From an uncultured Actinomycetes bacterium (lineage in GTDB: Bacteria > Actinomycetota > Actinomycetes > Nanopelagicales > Nanopelagicaceae), in assembly GCA_903897155.1 (NCBI GenBank), contig CAIUAO010000094.1, positions 1-9,648 of the forward strand: DNA of 9,648 nucleotides. The letters are read 5' to 3'. Shown here in pieces: positions 5,809 to 9,648 of the stretch. The position numbers and the translations under genes were made by a program. The notes beneath the pieces were generated by a model. The model ran no database searches, was not told where the DNA came from, and was given only the letters and a program-made list of their open reading frames with translations. Numbering within the stretch: the stretch's first letter is position 1; every line of letters begins with the position of its first letter.

Positions 5809-7020
5809 ATGAGCGAAAAAAAGCCCCGCATTTCTACGCGTATCGCAGCGATAGCCGAATCAGCAACGCTAGCTGTCGATGCAAAAGCAAAAGCTCTTAA
5901 AGCTGCGGGCAAACCTGTCATCGGATTTGGCGCGGGTGAACCAGATTTCCCAACACCTGATTACATCGTTGCTGCTGCAATAGATGCTGCATCAAAACCC
6001 GCCAACCATCGCTACACACCTACTCCAGGTCTACCAGAGCTTCGCGACGCAATCGTTGCAAAAACAAAGCGTGATTCAAACTATGTGATTACTGCAGATC
6101 AAGTTCTTGTTACTAATGGTGGCAAGCAGGCCGTATATGAATCATTTGCAACAATTATTAACCCGGGAGATGAAGTAATTCTTCCCTCCCCTTATTGGAC
6201 GACATATCCAGAGTGCGTGAAACTTGCAGGTGGGCGAAGTGTTGAAGTCTTTGCTGATGAAACACAGAACTACTTAGTAAGCGTTGAGCAACTAGAATCT
6301 GCTCGCACACCAAAAACTAAGGCACTTTTGTTTTGCTCTCCATCTAACCCAACGGGTTCTGTTTATTCGGAAGAACAAGTCAAGGCAATTGGTGAATGGG
6401 CCCTTGCCCATGGCATCTGGGTGATCACAGATGAAATTTATGAACACCTTCTCTATGACGGAGCAAAAGCTCCGAGTATGCCTGTGCTTGTTCCTGGACT
6501 TGCTGATCAGTGCATCATTCTCAATGGCGTTGCAAAAACTTATGCAATGACAGGTTGGCGCGTGGGCTGGATGATCGGGCCTAAAGATGTCATTAAGGCA
6601 GCAACTAACCTTCAATCACACTTAACATCAAACGTATCTAACGTATCTCAGCGTGCTGCAATCGCTGCGGTTAGTGGAGATTTAAGCGCGGTACATAAGA
6701 TGGGTGAAGCCTTTAATCGTCGCCGCACACTCATCGTGAAGATGCTCAATGAAATACCTGGTGTCTTTTGCCCAACGCCAACTGGAGCTTTCTATGTCTA
6801 TCCATCTGTTAAGGGTGTTCTAGGCAAAGAGATCCGTGGAAAGCGTCCTCAAACTTCTGCAGAACTTGCTGCGCTTATTTTGGACGAGGCAGAAGTAGCT
6901 GCTGTTCCTGGTGAAGCCTTTGGCCCTTCAGGTTATCTTCGTTTTTCTTATGCTCTGAGTGATGAAGATATTGTTGAAGGAATCACTCGAGTACAAAAAT
7001 TATTAGCTGAAGCTAAGTAA
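5809..7020 (+). CDS. aspC: Class I pyridoxal-phosphate aminotransferase, aspartate aminotransferase-like
   Basis: This is a fold-type I aminotransferase of the I-gamma group, probably transferring the amino group between aspartate and 2-oxoglutarate. The cofactor residues are all visible: Y129-W130, N180 in SPSNPTG, D208 and Y211 in TDEIYEH, the Schiff-base lysine K243 in NGVAKTYAMTGWRVG, and the substrate-carboxylate arginine R378 in YLRFSYALS. Length (403) is normal. An upstream ATG at 5789 is out of frame and soon meets a stop, so 5809 is the start. In Streptomyces an aspC gene also sits beside secE, which supports the name, though the exact substrate is not fixed by sequence. It is the only plus-strand gene here, divergent from tRNA-Trp and convergent with murB, their stop codons one base apart. 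Confidence 0.93.
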   Translation: MSEKKPRISTRIAAIAESATLAVDAKAKALKAAGKPVIGFGAGEPDFPTPDYIVAAAIDAASKPANHRYTPTPGLPELRDAIVAKTKRDSNYVITADQVLVTNGGKQAVYESFATIINPGDEVILPSPYWTTYPECVKLAGGRSVEVFADETQNYLVSVEQLESARTPKTKALLFCSPSNPTGSVYSEEQVKAIGEWALAHGIWVITDEIYEHLLYDGAKAPSMPVLVPGLADQCIILNGVAKTYAMTGWRVGWMIGPKDVIKAATNLQSHLTSNVSNVSQRAAIAAVSGDLSAVHKMGEAFNRRRTLIVKMLNEIPGVFCPTPTGAFYVYPSVKGVLGKEIRGKRPQTSAELAALILDEAEVAAVPGEAFGPSGYLRFSYALSDEDIVEGITRVQKLLAEAK

Positions 7021-7021
7021 C

Positions 7022-8038
7022 TTAAAGGCTAACTCCTACAAATTGAACTTCAGGTTCTAAAGTAATTCCGAATTTATCTTTTACTTTACTTCTTGCCGCT
7101 CTTGCTAACCCAGCAATGTCATCTGCTGTAGCGCTACCTGAATTCATCAAAGCAAGAACATGTTTATCTGAAATCTTCGCACCTGAAAGTGATTCACCTT
7201 TGTGCACTCCTGCATGTTCCATAAGCCATGCCGCTGATGTCTTTATAGTCCCATCGGGCTGTGGCCAACGCGGTGCATCTGCAGGAAGTTTTGCCGCGCT
7301 ATCTGAGGAAATAATCGGATTAGTAAAGAAAGATCCTGCGCTCCAATTTTGGTCGGAGTAAAGCATTCCTTTTTTAGCTCGCAGCCCAAGAACAGCTTCT
7401 CGAACTTTTGCAATGGCTACTCGCTCTCCTACTTGAACATTGAGCGAACTAGCTAGTTCTTCATACTGAATTGGAAGTGAGGTCTCACCACGTCGCAATT
7501 GGAAAGTGACATCTAAAATGACATAGCGCTCAGGCTCTTTTTTAAAGATGGAGGAGCGGTAGGAGAAATCACAATCACTTGCCATGAATGTATGAATTTC
7601 CTTTTTCTTTCGGTCATATGTGCGAATACGCGCAATCACTTCTGCGACCTCATGGCCATAAGCACCAATATTTTGAATGGGCGCCCCGCCAACAGTTCCT
7701 GGAATTCCGCTTAAACATTCAAGATTGGCGAGATCTTTTGAGATTGTGAATTCAACAAATTTATCCCAGTTCTCCCCTGCTGCAACTTGCAAGGTTCCGC
7801 CACTACAAGCATCAATCTCATATGAATTGCCTCGTGTTTCAACAATAAGCACTGTGCCATCAAAGCCAAGATCACCCACTAATACATTTGAACCGCTACC
7901 AAGTATTAAAAGTGGTTCATTCGATTCATCACATTGTTTAACTGTTGTAATGAGTTCTTCTTCTGTGTGCACATGCACAACGCGTTTAGCCGGCCCACCT
8001 ACATGCAGGGTTGTTAAGTCAGAGAGATTCTGGGCCAT
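7022..8038 (-). CDS. murB: UDP-N-acetylmuramate dehydrogenase (UDP-N-acetylenolpyruvoylglucosamine reductase)
   Basis: MurB is a cytoplasmic FAD enzyme that reduces the enolpyruvyl ether with NADPH to make UDP-MurNAc, the second step of peptidoglycan precursor synthesis. The FAD-binding part has LLILGSGSNVLVGD (43-56) and GIPGTVGGAPIQNIGAYGHE (111-130). The catalytic arginine is in DFSYRSSIF (R161). The substrate domain has the type I motif SAGSFFTNP with the proton-donor serine (S236), and the C-terminal LEPEVQF supplies the catalytic glutamate (E330). Length (338) and N terminus (TTLHVGGPA) fit the family. There is no clear Shine-Dalgarno sequence; the start lies nine bases after the upstream glycosyltransferase stop, so translation is probably coupled. 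Adjacency to the hadAB-like genes is conserved in other actinobacteria. Confidence 0.96.
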   Translation of the reverse strand: MAQNLSDLTTLHVGGPAKRVVHVHTEEELITTVKQCDESNEPLLILGSGSNVLVGDLGFDGTVLIVETRGNSYEIDACSGGTLQVAAGENWDKFVEFTISKDLANLECLSGIPGTVGGAPIQNIGAYGHEVAEVIARIRTYDRKKKEIHTFMASDCDFSYRSSIFKKEPERYVILDVTFQLRRGETSLPIQYEELASSLNVQVGERVAIAKVREAVLGLRAKKGMLYSDQNWSAGSFFTNPIISSDSAAKLPADAPRWPQPDGTIKTSAAWLMEHAGVHKGESLSGAKISDKHVLALMNSGSATADDIAGLARAARSKVKDKFGITLEPEVQFVGVSL

Positions 8039-8047
8039 GGGATAAGG

Positions 8048-8797
8048 CTATCTTCGAGCAATCAAAATCTGATTTTTCCCGCGAAATCGATCCAAGATTC
8101 GATCGTAATTCTTCTTAGACTGGGTTTCGCGAAAACTCTCTTCGGTGTCGTAATACCCATGGTGGCGTCCTTGAACCAGAGGAAGTTCCATTTGCAGCAA
8201 GCGACCCTGAGACTGGCGAAGTCGAAGTGAAAATTCGATATCTGCATTTCTGTAATAAATAGCTCGGATATTAAATGCTCCACACGTCACCGCAGCATCG
8301 CGATTAAGGGCCATGAAGTAACTAAAGAGGACATCGACTTCTCCTGGTCCACGGTCATCAACACTTCGCCATTCATCGTCAACATTTACTAGACCACCAT
8401 GCCAACCGACTGCTGCCCACTCGCCACTTGAAAGCGCTTCAAGGACTGGAGTAATTGCATCACCGGTGAACTGTGTTGAAGGATCCATGATCACTACATA
8501 CTCACTTGGCGCTAGTTTCAAAAGTGCATTTGCTGCCTCGCCCCACCCAACACCGCCAGGTATCTGCGTAATAAATGTTCGCTCATCAAGTGCATCTTCG
8601 AGCATCTTTATTTCAGGAGTCCCACTGACAATGACAAGAATTGCACAATCTTTGGGCGCATGCTGTTTAACAGTATTAATACTTATCAGGGCGTCCTCAC
8701 AGAAACTATCAACAATCATTGCTACCGCGATTGGAAATGTGTTCTTAGTGAAATTACGCAGATCACCGATCCGGGGATAACTTCTTATCTGAGCCAT
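8048..8797 (-). CDS. Family-2-like glycosyltransferase, substrate unknown
   Basis: The protein (249 residues) looks like a GT-A fold, family 2-type glycosyltransferase. A Rossmann-like start (PIAVAMIVDSFCEDALISIN, 22-41) is followed by CAILVIVSGTPE (51-62). GGVGWGEAANALLKLAPSEYVVIMDPST (81-108) matches the usual pattern of a helix, then the strand before the metal site, but the expected DxD reads DPS. NADIEFSLRLRQSQGRLLQMELP (184-206) resembles the acceptor-side ED region, and RHHGYYDTEESF (211-222) the C-terminal His motif. There is no signal peptide or membrane segment. It sits between hadB-like and murB with gaps of 13 and 9 bases, which hints at cell-wall or surface polysaccharide work. 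No Shine-Dalgarno sequence precedes the ATG at 8797, so the start is less sure. Sugar donor and acceptor are unknown. Confidence 0.7.
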   Translation of the reverse strand: MAQIRSYPRIGDLRNFTKNTFPIAVAMIVDSFCEDALISINTVKQHAPKDCAILVIVSGTPEIKMLEDALDERTFITQIPGGVGWGEAANALLKLAPSEYVVIMDPSTQFTGDAITPVLEALSSGEWAAVGWHGGLVNVDDEWRSVDDRGPGEVDVLFSYFMALNRDAAVTCGAFNIRAIYYRNADIEFSLRLRQSQGRLLQMELPLVQGRHHGYYDTEESFRETQSKKNYDRILDRFRGKNQILIARR

Positions 8798-8810
8798 AAT
8801 GCGATCAAGG

Positions 8811-9209
8811 TTATAGGGCGATGAGCGCCTTCGCCATTCCTAATACTTTGACCTCATTGCATACTGCGCTAATTTCAAGACGAATTGAATCTGGGTTCAC
8901 TTCGGTTACGGTGGCGCTGAGAACTAATTCAACATCGGTATCTGCTGGGACTACAACCGGCTTTATGAACCTGGCTGAAAACTCTTTCACATTTGCACTT
9001 CCTGAAATTGCGCTGACATATTGACCAGCTAATCCCATCGTATACATCCCATGAGCGATCACGTTTTCAAGGCCTACTGACTTTGCAATTTCTTCGTTCA
9101 AATGAATTGGATTGCGATCACCACTTGCCTCTGCATAGATAACCAACTTTTTCCGGTTGATGATAAAAGTATGTGGCGCCAATTCTTGGCCAAGTGTGAA
9201 GGTGCTCAT
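8811..9209 (-). CDS. hadB: MaoC-family (R)-specific enoyl hydratase/3-hydroxyacyl dehydratase, catalytic subunit (HadB-like)
   Basis: This is a single hot-dog domain of the MaoC / hydratase 2 family, which interconverts (3R)-hydroxyacyl and trans-2-enoyl thioesters. The hydratase 2 motif is complete: YAEASGDRNPIHLN (25-38), with catalytic D31 and H36, and then GLENVIAHGMYTMGLAGQY. Length (132) matches mycobacterial HadB (142), which works as a dimer with HadA or HadC in fatty-acid synthase II. The ATG overlaps the end of the hadA-like gene in an ATGA junction, so the two are translationally coupled, as expected for heterodimer partners. Nothing here shows mycolic acid synthesis, so the acyl substrate (ordinary fatty acids or another lipid) is open. 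The mycobacterial symbol is borrowed by homology and position. Confidence 0.88.
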   Translation of the reverse strand: MSTFTLGQELAPHTFIINRKKLVIYAEASGDRNPIHLNEEIAKSVGLENVIAHGMYTMGLAGQYVSAISGSANVKEFSARFIKPVVVPADTDVELVLSATVTEVNPDSIRLEISAVCNEVKVLGMAKALIAL

Positions 9210-9589
9210 CCGCGAAATACCAAAGTAGCCCAGGTTGATGTAACGAGTTTTAAATCAGATAGAAGATCTGCCTTAACACTTACGATTTCATTTCCGGCAA
9301 CCACACGGGCACTTTCAATTGTGCAGTCACAGGTAAGGCTCATCCCAGCAACAATGGGAGTGTGAATTTCAAAACGCTGGTCTCCATGGACTACACGCGT
9401 CCAGTCCAATCCGGAATCTTGCAAAATTGTTTGCGATTGGGCCAGTGTGACTGTGATTCCAAATGTGGGAGGCGCCACTGAAATATTTTCTTCGCCAAGT
9501 GCATGGTCAAAAGCTGTAATAGATTCTTGAGTGATTGTCGTACTAGTCGCACCAGTGAAAGTGCGCCCGACTAAGTCGGGGTTAAGCAT
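9206..9589 (-). CDS. hadA: MaoC-like hot-dog dehydratase, non-catalytic partner subunit (HadA-like, shortened)
   Basis: The protein (127 residues) matches the N-terminal-type MaoC domain that forms the substrate-binding half of HadAB-like heterodimers. It starts NPDLVGRTFTG, has the conserved APPTFGITVTL (39-49) and ends with the strand GNEIVSVKADLLSD and WATLVF. It lacks the catalytic Asp/His of the hydratase 2 motif, as usual for this subunit. Compared with typical relatives, about 15-20 residues appear to be missing between the first helix (FDHALGEEN, 27-35) and VAPPTF, which shortens the protein. Its start lies only three bases after the rpmG stop and no Shine-Dalgarno sequence is visible. 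It overlaps the hadB-like gene by four bases. The assignment rests on motif, partner gene and conserved position after rpmG. Confidence 0.82.
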   Translation of the reverse strand: MLNPDLVGRTFTGATSTTITQESITAFDHALGEENISVAPPTFGITVTLAQSQTILQDSGLDWTRVVHGDQRFEIHTPIVAGMSLTCDCTIESARVVAGNEIVSVKADLLSDLKLVTSTWATLVFRG

Positions 9590-9592
9590 GTG

Positions 9593-9648
9593 TTATCGGG
9601 TTTCGCGGTGAACTGTTGAAAGTTTGCAACGAGGGCAGAACTTCTTTA
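9593..9648 (-). CDS. rpmG: 50S ribosomal protein L33, C-terminal fragment (5' end beyond window)
   Basis: Only the last 18 codons plus the stop are present, reading KKFCPRCKLSTVHRETR. This is the conserved C terminus of L33, with the second half of the zinc ribbon (CPRC). Presence of this CxxC indicates a zinc-binding (C+) form; the first cysteine pair lies outside the window. The gene runs off the right edge and precedes the hadA-like gene by three bases, the same order as rpmG2-hadA in mycobacteria. Confidence 0.93.
   Translation of the reverse strand, partial: KKFCPRCKLSTVHRETR

Noticed and set aside
7003..7016. TTAGC/GCTAA inverted repeat at the end of aspC as a terminator
   Set aside because: Only five A/T-rich base pairs and no T tract on either side.
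1..9648. Mobile elements, CRISPR arrays, phage or toxin-antitoxin systems
   Set aside because: No transposase, integrase, repeat-spacer pattern or small two-gene toxin cassette is visible; all genes belong to a conserved chromosomal block apart from the glycosyltransferase.

Overview
The window is a stretch of core genome from what looks like a low-GC actinobacterium. The order rpmG - two MaoC/hot-dog dehydratase genes - murB - aspC - tRNA-Trp - secE - nusG - rplK - rplA - rplJ - rplL - rpoB is the actinobacterial arrangement; in mycobacteria the same block reads rpmG2-hadABC-trpT-secE-nusG-rplK-rplA. Base composition looks moderate by eye (estimated mid-40s % GC), which with compact spacing suggests a streamlined planktonic lineage such as the freshwater acI group (Nanopelagicales). 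That placement is inference from gene order and composition only.

Almost everything is on the minus strand, so transcription runs from high to low coordinates. The right part (9648 to 7022) is a tight cluster: the end of rpmG, hadA-like, hadB-like, a family-2-type glycosyltransferase and murB, with gaps of 3, -4, 13 and 9 bases. This joins ribosome assembly, acyl-chain dehydration and peptidoglycan precursor synthesis. The aminotransferase gene (5809-7020) is the only plus-strand gene. It converges on murB with one base between the stop codons and diverges from tRNA-Trp. It has no ribosome binding site but has a promoter placed for a leaderless mRNA.

The left part (5671 to 1) is the transcription/translation supercluster: tRNA-Trp, secE and nusG, then rplK-rplA (L11-L1), rplJ-rplL (L10-L7/L12) and the first 576 codons of rpoB. 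The non-coding gaps here are the most informative. The rplK-rplA gap holds a hairpin that resembles the L1-binding site of 23S rRNA. The rplA-rplJ gap holds an apparent L10 leader with a terminator and a mutually exclusive antiterminator. The rplL-rpoB gap holds an intrinsic terminator followed by a promoter that would drive rpoB separately. Together these allow L1, L10(L12) and RNA polymerase beta to be set independently within one gene block.

No gap exceeds 300 bases. I saw no mobile element, CRISPR array, prophage or other horizontally acquired system. The points of interest are regulatory RNAs and lineage-specific protein variations, not a new multi-gene system.
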